Assembly (NCBI RefSeq): GCF_014652335.1
Contig: NZ_BMYP01000002.1
Span: forward strand, 52,327-116,326
Length of the DNA stretch: 64,000 nt
Source: Vogesella fluminis
GTDB taxonomy: Bacteria; Pseudomonadota; Gammaproteobacteria; Burkholderiales; Chromobacteriaceae
Direction: 5' to 3'
Shown here: positions 41,706 to 51,164 of the stretch, in pieces
How positions within the stretch are numbered: position 1 is the stretch's first letter
How the letters are laid out: every line of letters begins with the position of its first letter
The notes under the pieces: generated by a model
The model's input: the letters and a program-made list of their open reading frames with translations, nothing else
Told to the model about the DNA's origin: nothing
Databases searched by the model: none
Translations under genes and position numbers: made by a program

Positions 41706-43445
41706 TCAGGCGTCCGGCCCGGCATTCAGTTGTTGCAGAAGATCGGCGATTCTATCAGGGTCTTCGCTGCGAAGCATGCGCGCGACGAGCGGCCCCACCT
41801 CGTCGAGGTGGCTGGACAGCACCTTCTGCTTCACGTCCAGCAGGTTGGCCGGGTGCATCGAGAAGCGGCGCAGGCCCATGCCCAGCAGCAGCCGGGTCAG
41901 GCGCGCGTCGCCGGCCATCTCGCCGCACACCGATACCGGCACCCCGGCCTTGCTGGCGGTCTTGATGGTGTAGGAGATCAGCTTCAGCACCGCCGGATGG
42001 ATCGGATCGTACAGGTGGCTGACGGTGTCGTCGTTGCGGTCGATCGCCAGCGTGTACTGGATCAGGTCGTTGGTGCCGATGGAGAGGAAGTCGACATGCT
42101 TGATGAAGCTGCCCACCACCAGCGCCGCCGACGGGATTTCGATCATGGCGCCGACTTCCACCGCCTCGGCAAAGGCGATGCCCTCGGCGCGCAGCTCGGC
42201 CTTGGCGTACTCCAGCTGGCTGAGTGACTGTTTCAGCTCGCTCAGACTGTTGATCATCGGGAACAGGATGCGCAGCTTGCCGAAGGCCGAGGCGCGCAGC
42301 AGCGCGCGCAGCTGGGCGCGGAACATCAGCGGCTCGGCCAGGCACAGGCGGATGCCGGTCAGCCCCAGCGCCGGGTTTTCCGCCAGCTGGTGATTGAGCC
42401 AGCGCGGGCTCTTGTCGGCGCCCAGATCCATGGTGCGCACCGTCACCGGCGCACCGCCGGTCAGCTCTGCCACCATGCGGTAGGCTTCGAACTGCTCATC
42501 CTCCGACGGCAGGCTGTCACGGCCGAGGAACAGGAATTCGCTGCGGAACAGGCCGATACCGACGGCACCGGCGTCCAGCACGTTGGCCGCATCCTGCGGC
42601 AGTTCGATATTGGCCAGCAGCTCGATCGGCGTGCCGTCCCCGGTGATGGCATCGGTCTTGCGGATGCTGGACAGCTTGCGCCGCGCCTCGATGCAGGCCC
42701 GCTGCCGGCGGCGGTATTCGGCCTGAACCGTCGGCTCCGGGTCGATCAGCAGCACACCCTGCTGGCCGTCGACGATGATCAGCTCATCCTCGCGCACCAG
42801 CTCGCGCGCGTGATGCAGCGCGATCACCGACGGCAGATCGAGGCTGCGGCCGAGAATGGCGGTGTGGCTGGTGGCGCCGCCGACATCGGTGACGAAGGCG
42901 GCAACGCTGGAATCCTTGAAATAGACCATGTCGGCCGGCGACAGGTCGTGCGCGACAAGAATGGTGTCGCCGTCCAGCCCTTCCGACAACTGCAGCTCGG
43001 TGGTATGACCGCCGAGGTTCTTGAACACGCGCTCCACCACCTGCAGCACGTCGTGCTTGCGTTCGCGCAGGTAGTCTTCCTCGATGGCGTCGAACTGCTC
43101 GACAAGGGTGTCGCACTGCTGTTTCAGCGCCCACTCCGCATTGCAGCGCAGGCTGGCAATCAGCTCACGCGGTTCGCGCGTCAGGGTCACGTCCGACAGC
43201 AGCATGATGTGCAGCGACAGGAAGGCCCCAAGCTCGGCCGGGGCGTTTTCCGGGATGCTGCCCCACAGCATTTCCAGTTGCTTGCGCGTGGCCCGCACCG
43301 CCTGATCGAAACGCTGCTGTTCCGCCGTGATTTCGTGGTCGTCGATGCTGTAATGCACCACGTCATCCATGCTTTGCGACAACAGGCGGGCACGGCCGAT
43401 GGCGATGCCGCCACCGATCGGAACCCCGTGCAAAACGATGCTCAT
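41706..43445 (-). CDS. ptsI: PTS enzyme I (PEP-protein phosphotransferase)
   Basis: Enzyme I takes phosphate from PEP and passes it to HPr. The 579-residue protein has the phospho-His motif GGATSHTAILGR (His194), the PEP-binding GLFRSEFLFLGRDSLPSEDEQ and IGTNDLIQYTLAIDRNDD, and the active-site Cys in VPVSVCGEMAGD. Length equals family members. No sugar-specific EIIBC is present in the window; with EIIA(Man) and HPr next to it this looks like the regulatory PTS common in betaproteobacteria. It lies 45 nt after ptsH and 18 nt before the WaaQ-like gene. Confidence 0.95.
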   Translation of the reverse strand: MSIVLHGVPIGGGIAIGRARLLSQSMDDVVHYSIDDHEITAEQQRFDQAVRATRKQLEMLWGSIPENAPAELGAFLSLHIMLLSDVTLTREPRELIASLRCNAEWALKQQCDTLVEQFDAIEEDYLRERKHDVLQVVERVFKNLGGHTTELQLSEGLDGDTILVAHDLSPADMVYFKDSSVAAFVTDVGGATSHTAILGRSLDLPSVIALHHARELVREDELIIVDGQQGVLLIDPEPTVQAEYRRRQRACIEARRKLSSIRKTDAITGDGTPIELLANIELPQDAANVLDAGAVGIGLFRSEFLFLGRDSLPSEDEQFEAYRMVAELTGGAPVTVRTMDLGADKSPRWLNHQLAENPALGLTGIRLCLAEPLMFRAQLRALLRASAFGKLRILFPMINSLSELKQSLSQLEYAKAELRAEGIAFAEAVEVGAMIEIPSAALVVGSFIKHVDFLSIGTNDLIQYTLAIDRNDDTVSHLYDPIHPAVLKLISYTIKTASKAGVPVSVCGEMAGDARLTRLLLGMGLRRFSMHPANLLDVKQKVLSSHLDEVGPLVARMLRSEDPDRIADLLQQLNAGPDA

Positions 43446-43490
43446 GTTGCGCCCTCTCCCCTATCCGATACCTGTTCTTGTTGCGGGCGG

Positions 43491-43760
43491 TTATTCCGCC
43501 TCGTCAAAGCGGTTGCTGATCAGCTCGACCAGGGCCGCCATGGCGAGATCTTCGTCCTCGCCATTGGTTTCCAGCTCGATTTGCGAGCCTTTTGCCGCCG
43601 CCAGCATCATCACCCCCATGATGCTCTTGCCGTTGACGCGGCGGCCGTTGCGCGCGATCCAGACTTCGGCCTTGAAACGGCTGGCGGTCTGGGTGAACTT
43701 GCTGGAGGCACGTGCATGCAGGCCCAGCTTGTTGATGATCTCGATTTGCTGTGTTTTCAT
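43491..43760 (-). CDS. ptsH: Phosphocarrier protein HPr
   Basis: An 89-residue HPr. The phosphorylated His is His15 in NKLGLHARASSKF. A regulatory Ser46 is present in VNGKSIMGVMMLAA, so HPr kinase control is possible, although no hprK is seen in the window. The start overlaps the EIIA stop by ATGA, so the two are translationally coupled. Confidence 0.95.
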   Translation of the reverse strand: MKTQQIEIINKLGLHARASSKFTQTASRFKAEVWIARNGRRVNGKSIMGVMMLAAAKGSQIELETNGEDEDLAMAALVELISNRFDEAE

Positions 43761-44155
43761 TGTTTTCCCTCGGGCATGACGTAGTAAACGCCTTCCAGTC
43801 CCCCCGTAATCGCCTTGCTGACCACCACCTCCAGCGGCTGCGCACAGTAGCTCAGTGCCCGCACCAGCATCGGCAGGTTGACGCCGGCGACGACCTCGAC
43901 CACGCCGCGCTGGCGCAAGCGGCTGGCAATATTGCAGGGCGTACCGCCGAGCATGTCGCTCAACACCAGCACACCGCTGCCGTCATTGATCCTGTCGATC
44001 AATGCCTGCGCATCCTGCAACCGTGCGTCGGGACTATCCTGCTTCTCGACGCCGAGGATGGCCAGATTGTCCGGCACACGCCCCAGCACATGCCGCGCAC
44101 AGTCGGCCAGACACAAGCCCAGCTCGCCATGCGAAATGATCAGTACACCTACCAT
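43757..44155 (-). CDS. PTS EIIA component, mannose family
   Basis: A 132-residue EIIA(Man)-type domain. The phosphate-accepting His is His9 in VGVLIISHGELG, and SDMLGGTPCNIASRL is the second family motif. Without EIIB/C partners the protein probably has a regulatory role, receiving phosphate from HPr and acting on other proteins. It is the first gene of the manX-ptsH-ptsI set, 77 nt after cysG. Confidence 0.9.
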   Translation of the reverse strand: MVGVLIISHGELGLCLADCARHVLGRVPDNLAILGVEKQDSPDARLQDAQALIDRINDGSGVLVLSDMLGGTPCNIASRLRQRGVVEVVAGVNLPMLVRALSYCAQPLEVVVSKAITGGLEGVYYVMPEGKQ

Positions 44156-44232
44156 GATTGTCTTGCTCCGGACGAGCCGGCATTGCCCGCGTTATGACCT
44201 GGTGACGGTACCGCGCCGTCACCGCCCTGGAT

Positions 44233-45648
44233 TCACTGCTGCGCGTCGGGGGTCAGCACGACCTCCTCGACATCGCGGAACCAGCCCAGCCGCGACGACA
44301 GCGCCACCACGTCACCGACGATGATCAGTGCCGGCGAGGCGATGCCGCTCTGCGCGATCTTGGCCGGCAGGCTGGCCAGCGTGCCGACCACGGTACGCTG
44401 CTGCGCGGTGGTGGCGCGATGCACCACCGCCGCCGGCGTGGTCGCCGCCTTGCCGTGCGCGATGAAGGCGTCGCAGATTTCGGCCGCCATCGCCAGTCCC
44501 ATGTACACCACCACCGTCTGATCCGGGCGCGTCAGCGCCGGCCAGTCCAGTTGAATGCTGTCGTCTTTTTTATGGCCGGTAACGAACACCACTGACTGTG
44601 CGTGATCGCGGTGGGTCAGCGGAATGCCGGCGTAGGCTGCGGCACCGCTGGCCGAGGTGATGCCGGGCACCACCTCGAACGGGATGCGGTGCCCGGCCAG
44701 CAGCTCGATTTCCTCGCCGCCACGCCCGAAAGTGAACGGATCGCCGCCTTTCAGCCGCAACACGCGCTTGCCTTCCTGCGCCAGCCGCACCAGCAGCGTG
44801 TTGATTTCCTCCTGCGGCATGGCATGGTTGGCGCGCTGCTTGCCGACAAAAATGCGCTGCGCATCGCGGCGCACCAGCTCCATCAGCTCCGGTGCCACCA
44901 GGTTGTCGTACAGCACCACATCGGCCTGCTGCATCAGGCGCAAGGCGCGGAAGGTGAGCAGATCGGGGTTGCCGGGGCCGGCACCCACCAGGTACACCGC
45001 ACCGGACGGCGTGCTGTCGCCTGCGGCCAACCTTTGCAGCAGGTCGGCCTCGGCGGCGCGCTCGTCGCCGTTCATCACCTGCTCTGCCAGCGGCCCCTCC
45101 AGCACCGCCTCCCAGAACGCGCGCCGCTCCTCGACATTGCCGAAGCGCGCCTTGACCCGGTCGCGAAAGCGCGCGGCGAACTGCGCCAGGCGGCCGAAAC
45201 CGGCCGGAATCAGGCTTTCCAGCCGTGCGCGGATCAACCGCGCCAGCACCGGCACGCCGCCGCCGGTCGACACCGCGATCACCAGCGGCGAGCGGTCGAC
45301 GATGGCCGGCGTGATGTAGCTGGACAGCTCGGGGTCATCCACCACGTTGACCGGAATGCCCTGCGCCTGCGCCGTCTGCGACACCAGGCGATTGACCTCG
45401 CGGTCGCTGGTGGCGGCCACCACCAGCCGCTGGCCGCCGACCTGTGCCGGCAGGAAACAGGCATCGATATGGCACACCTCGCCGGCCGCCGCCATCTCCG
45501 CCAGCTCCGGCACCAATTGCGGCGCCACCACCGTCAGCCGGGCGCCGGCCGACTGCAACAGGCGCGCCTTGCGCACCGCCACCTCGCCGCCGCCGACCAG
45601 CAGGCACGGCTCGCCGGCAAGGCGCATGAAAATCGGAAAATACTCCAC
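44233..45648 (-). CDS. cysG: Siroheme synthase CysG (trifunctional)
   Basis: CysG makes siroheme from uroporphyrinogen III. The 471-residue protein has the N-terminal NAD-dependent dehydrogenase/ferrochelatase half (LLVGGGEVAVRKARLL, residues about 13-28; PAIVDRSPLVIAVSTGGGVPVLARLIRARLES) and the C-terminal SAM-dependent methyltransferase half (VYLVGAGPGNPDLLTFRALRLM; VVPGITSASGAAAYAGIPLTHRDHA). The GTG at 45648 is the likely start: AGGAG lies 6-8 nt upstream and EYFPIFMRLAGEPCLLVGGG aligns with the E. coli N-terminus. No sulfite or nitrite reductase gene is adjacent. Confidence 0.94.
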   Translation of the reverse strand: MEYFPIFMRLAGEPCLLVGGGEVAVRKARLLQSAGARLTVVAPQLVPELAEMAAAGEVCHIDACFLPAQVGGQRLVVAATSDREVNRLVSQTAQAQGIPVNVVDDPELSSYITPAIVDRSPLVIAVSTGGGVPVLARLIRARLESLIPAGFGRLAQFAARFRDRVKARFGNVEERRAFWEAVLEGPLAEQVMNGDERAAEADLLQRLAAGDSTPSGAVYLVGAGPGNPDLLTFRALRLMQQADVVLYDNLVAPELMELVRRDAQRIFVGKQRANHAMPQEEINTLLVRLAQEGKRVLRLKGGDPFTFGRGGEEIELLAGHRIPFEVVPGITSASGAAAYAGIPLTHRDHAQSVVFVTGHKKDDSIQLDWPALTRPDQTVVVYMGLAMAAEICDAFIAHGKAATTPAAVVHRATTAQQRTVVGTLASLPAKIAQSGIASPALIIVGDVVALSSRLGWFRDVEEVVLTPDAQQ

Positions 45649-45819
45649 GGAATGCTCCTGTAGCCAATCCCGGCAGAATACTCCAGCCGGCGCAGCTTGG
45701 CGATGCCTGCCCGCCCGCCGGCAACGGATATCTCCGCACATGGCATTCAGGTACTATGCTGGATCATTACCCGGATTTGCCATTGCCCGCCATGCGGTCA
45801 TGGCCTGCAGGAGCACCGC

Positions 45820-47487
45820 GTGTTCGCCCAAGCCACTCTCGAAACCGTCCTCGGCGCGCTGCCGGCCGGCTATCTGCTGCTCGACCTGTCGCGGCAGGTC
45901 GTTTTTGTCAGCGAGCGCTTCAGCATTGCCTGCCACGGCAGAGCGCTGCCCGCCGCCGGCCGCCCGTTGCCCGCCACCTTGCTGCCGCAGGCAGTGCTGC
46001 AGCGCCTCGATCAGCCCGATGACAAGGGGTTGACGCTGCCGGCAGACGGTCTGCTGCTGGAATGGCTGGTCACACCGCTGCAAGACGGCTGGCTGATCAG
46101 CGTGCGCGAGGACCGTCATGCCTTCCGCACCCTGGTCGACAACTCGCCGGACATCATTACCCGCTACGACCCCGACCTGCGCTGCCGCTTCATCAACAAC
46201 ACGCTGCGCCGGTTTTCGCCGACACCGGCGACGGAGCACATCGGTCGCACACTGGAAGAACGACGGCTGCCGGCACAGCTGAAGGATGCCATCCGCCACA
46301 ATGCACTGCAGGTGATCGCCAGCGGCAAGCCGCAGCGCTTCATCAGCGAGCTGAGCCTGCCGCAGCAACTCTATGTGTTCGAATCGAGACTGCTGCCGGA
46401 GTTCGACGACGCCGGCCAGCTGCAGTCGCTGCTCTGCATCGACCGCGACATCAGCGAGCAGCATGCCACCCGGCAGTGGGAAGCCGACGAAAACCGGCTG
46501 CTGGAGATGATCGCCAACGACCGGCCGCTGCCGGAAGTGATGGGCTGGACCTGCCAGATGATCGAAAACCAGCTCAGCGGCACGATGTGCAGCATCATGC
46601 TGCTGGACGAGACCGGCGAACGGCTGCACCTGGCAGCGGCACCGTCGCTGGCCAGCGAATACAAGCAGGCCATCGACGGCCTGCCGATCGGTGAGGGCGT
46701 CGGCTCCTGCGGCACCGCCGCGCGGCGCGGCGAAGCGGTGATCGTCAGCGACATCGCCCACGACCCGCTATGGCAGGACTACCGCGAACTGGCCGCCGGC
46801 AACAACCTCGCCGCCTGCTGGTCGCAACCGATCCTGGCGCAGGACGGCAAGGTGCTCGGCACCTTCGCCATTTACCATGACCACCCCTGCACGCCGAAGC
46901 AGCACGTACTGGACATCGTGCGCCGTACCTCGCACCTGATGGCGATTGCCATCCAGCAGGAGCAGCGTGCCACCGCACTGTACCGGCTGGCGACGCAGGA
47001 CGGTCTGACCGGCCTTGCCAACCGCCGCCATTTTCTCGACCTTGCCTCGCAGCGCCTGCGCGAAGCCAGCCATCACGGCAAGTCGTTCAGCCTGCTGATG
47101 ATGGATCTCGACCACTTCAAGCGCGTCAACGACAACCACGGTCACGATGGCGGTGACGTGGTGCTGCAGGCCTTCGCCCAGTGCGTGAAGGGCACGCTGC
47201 GCGCCAGCGACCTGGTGTGCCGCATGGGCGGCGAGGAGTTTGCCGCCATCCTGCCCGACACCCCGGCCGGCGAGGCGCTGGTGGTGGCGAAACGGCTGCG
47301 CAACGCCATCGCCGCGCTGCCGATCGCGCACCAGGACCACACCATCCCGATCACGGTCAGCATCGGTATCGCCTCGCTGTCGCCGGCCTGCCGCGAACTG
47401 GGTGAGCTGATCCGCCGTGCCGATCTGGCGCTGTACCAGGCCAAGGCCAAGGGACGCAACCGCGTCTGCGTCGCCGAGTCGCTGTAA
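45820..47487 (+). CDS. PAS-GAF-GGDEF diguanylate cyclase
   Basis: A 555-residue cytoplasmic sensor without membrane segments. An N-terminal PAS-like region (FAQATLETVLGALPAGYLLLDL), a second PAS (AFRTLVDNSPDIITRYDPDLRCRFINNTL, about residues 100-225), a GAF domain (about 230-375; CSIMLLDETGERLHLAAAPSL, GVGSCGTAARRGEAVIV) and a GGDEF domain (about 390-555). The active site reads RMGGEEF and the upstream RASD fits the inhibitory I-site, so it should make c-di-GMP under product inhibition. The GTG at 45820 is chosen because AGGAG lies 6-8 nt upstream; there are earlier in-frame ATGs without a ribosome site. Confidence 0.88.
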   Translation: MFAQATLETVLGALPAGYLLLDLSRQVVFVSERFSIACHGRALPAAGRPLPATLLPQAVLQRLDQPDDKGLTLPADGLLLEWLVTPLQDGWLISVREDRHAFRTLVDNSPDIITRYDPDLRCRFINNTLRRFSPTPATEHIGRTLEERRLPAQLKDAIRHNALQVIASGKPQRFISELSLPQQLYVFESRLLPEFDDAGQLQSLLCIDRDISEQHATRQWEADENRLLEMIANDRPLPEVMGWTCQMIENQLSGTMCSIMLLDETGERLHLAAAPSLASEYKQAIDGLPIGEGVGSCGTAARRGEAVIVSDIAHDPLWQDYRELAAGNNLAACWSQPILAQDGKVLGTFAIYHDHPCTPKQHVLDIVRRTSHLMAIAIQQEQRATALYRLATQDGLTGLANRRHFLDLASQRLREASHHGKSFSLLMMDLDHFKRVNDNHGHDGGDVVLQAFAQCVKGTLRASDLVCRMGGEEFAAILPDTPAGEALVVAKRLRNAIAALPIAHQDHTIPITVSIGIASLSPACRELGELIRRADLALYQAKAKGRNRVCVAESL

Positions 47488-47502
47488 ACGGCGAGATTGC
47501 AA

Positions 47503-47546
47503 AAAAGGTTGGCCGCAACAGCGTGCACCGTTGCGGCCAACCTTTT
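47503..47546. terminator. Hairpin made of two inverted dispersed motifs
   Basis: AAAAGGTTGGCCGCAAC (47503-47519) and GTTGCGGCCAACCTTTT (47530-47546) form a perfect 17-bp stem with a 10-nt loop. It lies between the convergent GGDEF gene and polA and is A/T-flanked on both sides, so it can terminate in both directions. Each arm holds one exact 14-bp motif. Confidence 0.8.
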
Positions 47547-47571
47547 GCCATGCCGCTGAAGCCGTGCGCGC

Positions 47572-50370
47572 TTAGTGCGCGCTCTCCCAGCTGACACCGA
47601 CGCCGACTTCTGCCAGCAGCGGCACCTTCAACACGGCGACGCCGGCCATCAGCTGCGGCAGTTTTTCCCGCACCAGCGCCAGTTCGCTGTCCGCCACTTC
47701 CAGCACCAGTTCGTCGTGCACCTGCATGATCAGCTTGCTCTGCAGCCGCTCGGCCTGCAGCCAGTCCTGCACCGCGATCATCGCCAGCTTGATCAGGTCG
47801 GCGGCGGTGCCCTGCATCGGCGCGTTGATCGCGGCGCGTTCGGCGCCGGCGCGGCGCGCCTGGTTGGCGGCGCGGATCTCCGGCAGGTACAGGCGGCGAC
47901 CAAACACGGTCTCGACATAGCCCTGCTCGCGCGCCGCATCGCGCGTCTGCTGCATGTACTCGGCGACGCCCGGGTATTTGCGGAAGTAGCTGTCGATGTA
48001 CAGCTTGGCAGCGTCGCGGCTGATGTCCAGCTGTGAGGCAAGGCCGAATTCGCCCATACCGTAGATCAGGCCGAAGTTGATCGCCTTGGCGGCGCGGCGC
48101 TGCTCGGTCGTCACCTCCGCCAGCGGGGTGGAGAACACCTCGGCGGCGGTGGCCCTGTGGATGTCCTCGCCGCCGGCAAACGCCGCCAGCATGCCGGCGT
48201 CGCCGGACAGGTGCGCCATGATGCGCAGCTCGATCTGCGAGTAGTCGGCGGAAACGATCACGTGGCCGGGCGCGGCGATGAAGGCCTCGCGCACGCGACG
48301 GCCCTCGGCGGTGCGCACCGGGATGTTCTGCAGGTTGGGGTCGGAACTGGCCAGGCGGCCGGTAATCGCCACCGCCTGTGCATAAGTGGTGTGCACGCGG
48401 CCGGTCTGTGGATTAATCAGCGCCGGCAGCTTGTCGGTGTAGGTGGACTTCAGCTTGGTGAGGCCACGGTACTGCAAAATCAGCTTGGGCAGCGGGTGGT
48501 CCAGCGCCAGCTTCTCCAGCACTTCCTCGTCGGTGGAGTAGCCGCCGGACGGCGTCTTGCGCACGCCCTTGGTCGGGATGCCGAGCTTGCCGAACAGGAT
48601 TTCCTGCAACTGCTTCGGTGAATTGAGGTTGAACGGCTGGCCGGCCAGCGCGTAGGCCTGCTGCTCCAGCTGCAGCATCTCGCTACCCAGCTGGTGGCTC
48701 TGCGCCGCCAGCTGCTCGCGGTCGATCAGCACGCCGTTGCGCTCCATCGCGAACAGCACCTCCGCCACCGGCAGCTCGATGTCGCGGTAGACCTCGGCCA
48801 GCTTGCCATTCAGCAGCGGCGCGAAGTGCTGCGCCAGGCGCAGGGTGATGTCGGCGTCCTCGGCCGCGTAGTTGGCCGCAACGTCCACCGCCACCTCGGC
48901 AAAGCCGATCTGCTTGGCGCCCTTGCCGCAGATTTCCTCATAGCTGACCGTGGTTTCGTTCAGATGACGGCGCGCCAGCTCGTCCATGCCGTGGCGTTCG
49001 TGACTCTCGATCACGTAGGAGGCCAGCAGCGTGTCGTCGACCACGCCGCGCAGGGTGATGCCGTGGTTGGCAAACACGTGGCGGTCGTACTTCAGGTTCT
49101 GCCCCAGCTTTTTCTTGCCGGCGTCTTCCAGCCACGGCTTGAGCCTGGCCAGCGTGGCGTCGAAGTCCAGCTGCTGCGGCGCGTCCGGGCCGCGGTGCGC
49201 CAGCGGCAGGTAGGCGGCCTGCCCCGCCGCCACCGAGAAGCTGATGCCGACCAGGCGCGCCTGCATCTGGTCGAGGCTGGTGGTCTCGGTGTCCAGCGAC
49301 ACCACCTCGGCTGCGGCCAAGCTTTGCAGCCACTCGTCCAGCTGCTCAGTACTGAGGATGGTGTCGTAGTGGCGCGCGATGGCGGCGACGGGCTCGCTGG
49401 CGGCAACGACGTCCGGCACCGTCGCGCTGTCGTCACCGAACAGGTCGCCGCTGGTATGCAGCGCCGGCTGCGCCCGCGGGGCGGCCAGCGTGACGGTGGC
49501 GGTATCGGAAACCGCTTCGCTGACTTCGCGCAGGAAGGTGCGGAAGCCGCACTCGGCGAACAACTCCGCCAGCCGCGCCTTATCCTTGCTGCCGTGCAGC
49601 AGGCTGTCCATGCCCTGCGGCAGCTCCGCCTGCAGCGGCACGTCGCACTTGATGGTGATCAGCTCGCGCCCTTTGGGCAGCCATTCCAGCGCCGCGCGCA
49701 GATTGTCGCCGACCTTGCCGCCGACCTTGTCCGCCTGCGCGATGACCCCGGCCAGCGTGCCGTACTCTTCCAGCCACTTCACCGCCGTCTTCGGGCCACA
49801 CTTGTCGACGCCGGGCACGTTGTCGACCTTGTCGCCGATCAGCGTCAGGTAGTCGATGATCAGGCTCGGCGGCACGCCGAATTTTTCCTTCACCCCGGCC
49901 TCGTCCAGCAGCTCGTTGGTCATGGTGTTGACCAGCGTCACCGCCGGCGTCACCAGCTGCGCCATGTCCTTGTCGCCGGTGGACACGATCACTTTCATGC
50001 CGGCGGCCTCGGCCGTGCGGGCCAGGGTGCCGATCACGTCGTCGGCCTCGACGCCGTCCACCATCAACAGCGGCCAGCCGCTGGCGCGCACCACCTCGTG
50101 CACGGTGAGCACCTGCGCGGCGAGGTCGCTCGGCATCGACGGCCGGTTGGCCTTGTACTCCGGGTACAGCTCGTCGCGGAAAGTCTTACCTTTAGCATCG
50201 AAAATGCAGGCGCTATAATCGAACTGCACTTCCTTTTCCAGCCGGCGCAGCATGTTGACCATGCCGTAGATGGCACCGGTCGGGTCGCCGGCGGGTGAGC
50301 GCAAGTCGGGCATCGCATGGAAGGCCCGGTACAAATAAGAAGAGCCATCAATCAATAACAGGGTTTTCAT
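47572..50370 (-). CDS. polA: DNA polymerase I
   Basis: The 932-residue protein has all three activities: the 5'-3' exonuclease (LLIDGSSYLYRAFHAMPDLRS at the start, to about residue 290), the 3'-5' proofreading domain (VSLDTETTSLDQ, about 350, catalytic Asp and Glu present, so proofreading is probably active) and the polymerase domain (about 540-932; VSADYSQIELRIMAHLSGD, RRAAKAINFGLIYGMGEFGLA and MQVHDELVLEV). It fills gaps in repair and Okazaki fragments. It is divergent from the LOG gene with only 16 nt between the start codons. It holds two imperfect motif copies (48871-48881 and 49313-49322) and no exact one. Confidence 0.97.
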   Translation of the reverse strand: MKTLLLIDGSSYLYRAFHAMPDLRSPAGDPTGAIYGMVNMLRRLEKEVQFDYSACIFDAKGKTFRDELYPEYKANRPSMPSDLAAQVLTVHEVVRASGWPLLMVDGVEADDVIGTLARTAEAAGMKVIVSTGDKDMAQLVTPAVTLVNTMTNELLDEAGVKEKFGVPPSLIIDYLTLIGDKVDNVPGVDKCGPKTAVKWLEEYGTLAGVIAQADKVGGKVGDNLRAALEWLPKGRELITIKCDVPLQAELPQGMDSLLHGSKDKARLAELFAECGFRTFLREVSEAVSDTATVTLAAPRAQPALHTSGDLFGDDSATVPDVVAASEPVAAIARHYDTILSTEQLDEWLQSLAAAEVVSLDTETTSLDQMQARLVGISFSVAAGQAAYLPLAHRGPDAPQQLDFDATLARLKPWLEDAGKKKLGQNLKYDRHVFANHGITLRGVVDDTLLASYVIESHERHGMDELARRHLNETTVSYEEICGKGAKQIGFAEVAVDVAANYAAEDADITLRLAQHFAPLLNGKLAEVYRDIELPVAEVLFAMERNGVLIDREQLAAQSHQLGSEMLQLEQQAYALAGQPFNLNSPKQLQEILFGKLGIPTKGVRKTPSGGYSTDEEVLEKLALDHPLPKLILQYRGLTKLKSTYTDKLPALINPQTGRVHTTYAQAVAITGRLASSDPNLQNIPVRTAEGRRVREAFIAAPGHVIVSADYSQIELRIMAHLSGDAGMLAAFAGGEDIHRATAAEVFSTPLAEVTTEQRRAAKAINFGLIYGMGEFGLASQLDISRDAAKLYIDSYFRKYPGVAEYMQQTRDAAREQGYVETVFGRRLYLPEIRAANQARRAGAERAAINAPMQGTAADLIKLAMIAVQDWLQAERLQSKLIMQVHDELVLEVADSELALVREKLPQLMAGVAVLKVPLLAEVGVGVSWESAH
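50191..50219 (+). promoter_or_regulatory. Possible promoter of the LOG gene, inside polA
   Basis: TTTAGC (50191-50196), a 17-bp spacer and a perfect TATAAT (50214-50219) on the plus strand, within the first 180 nt of polA and about 168 nt upstream of the LOG start. Confidence 0.45.
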
Positions 50371-50386
50371 AAGAAAAGGGGCAGAT

Positions 50387-51115
50387 ATGAGCTTGTCCGA
50401 TAAATTACCGCAAACCAGCGACCGCTACGCGATGATGCAGCGTTTCCGCTCGCGCGAAGCCTGGCATGTGATGAAAATTCTGTCGGAATTTGTTGAATCG
50501 GCAGAAGAACTGCAACAGATCAGTCCCGCTGTAAGTATTTTTGGCAGCGCACGAACGCCGCGCGATCATCGCTATTATAAGCAGACCGAGGACATTGCCC
50601 GCCTGTTATCCGATGCCGGCTTCGCGGTGATCTCCGGCGGCGGCCCCGGCATCATGGAGGCGGCCAACAAGGGCGCCTTTTACGGCAACAGCCCGTCGGT
50701 GGGCCTCAACATCGTGCTGCCGCACGAGCAGCGCCCCAACGAATACCAGGACCTGAGCCTGAAGTTCGACCACTTCTTCAGCCGCAAGGTGATGTTCGTC
50801 AAACATGCGCTGGCCTATGTGGTGATGCCCGGCGGCTTTGGTACACTGGACGAAATGTTCGAGGCGCTGACACTGATCCAGACCGGCAAGACGCGCAAGA
50901 TGCCCATCATCCTGTGCGGCGCCGAGTTCTGGGACGGCCTGCTCGACTGGGTGCGCCAGCGCCTGGTCGGCGACGGCCTGATCAACGCCGAAGACCTCGA
51001 CCTGCTGCAGCTGATCGACGACCCGCAGCAGATCGTGGAAACCATCTTCACCTTTTACGAAACCCGCGGCTTCGAGGCCCTGCCGGAAGAACGCGAACAG
51101 CTGCTCAATCTGTAA
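50387..51115 (+). CDS. LOG-family protein (TIGR00730, nucleotide monophosphate phosphoribohydrolase)
   Basis: A 242-residue Rossmann-like enzyme that hydrolyses nucleoside 5'-monophosphates (AMP or cytokinin ribotides in characterised members). The signature FGSARTP (about residues 52-58), ISGGGPGIMEAANKGA and the catalytic PGGFGTLDEMFEALTL are intact. The N-terminal extension of about 40 residues is typical of the longer bacterial group. It opens a plus-strand run of LOG, DUF2782 and thrB, and is divergent from polA. Confidence 0.9.
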   Translation: MSLSDKLPQTSDRYAMMQRFRSREAWHVMKILSEFVESAEELQQISPAVSIFGSARTPRDHRYYKQTEDIARLLSDAGFAVISGGGPGIMEAANKGAFYGNSPSVGLNIVLPHEQRPNEYQDLSLKFDHFFSRKVMFVKHALAYVVMPGGFGTLDEMFEALTLIQTGKTRKMPIILCGAEFWDGLLDWVRQRLVGDGLINAEDLDLLQLIDDPQQIVETIFTFYETRGFEALPEEREQLLNL

Positions 51116-51164
51116 TATTTGCCGACCGGCGCTGCCCGTCAGCGCCGACAACCAAGGAAACACC

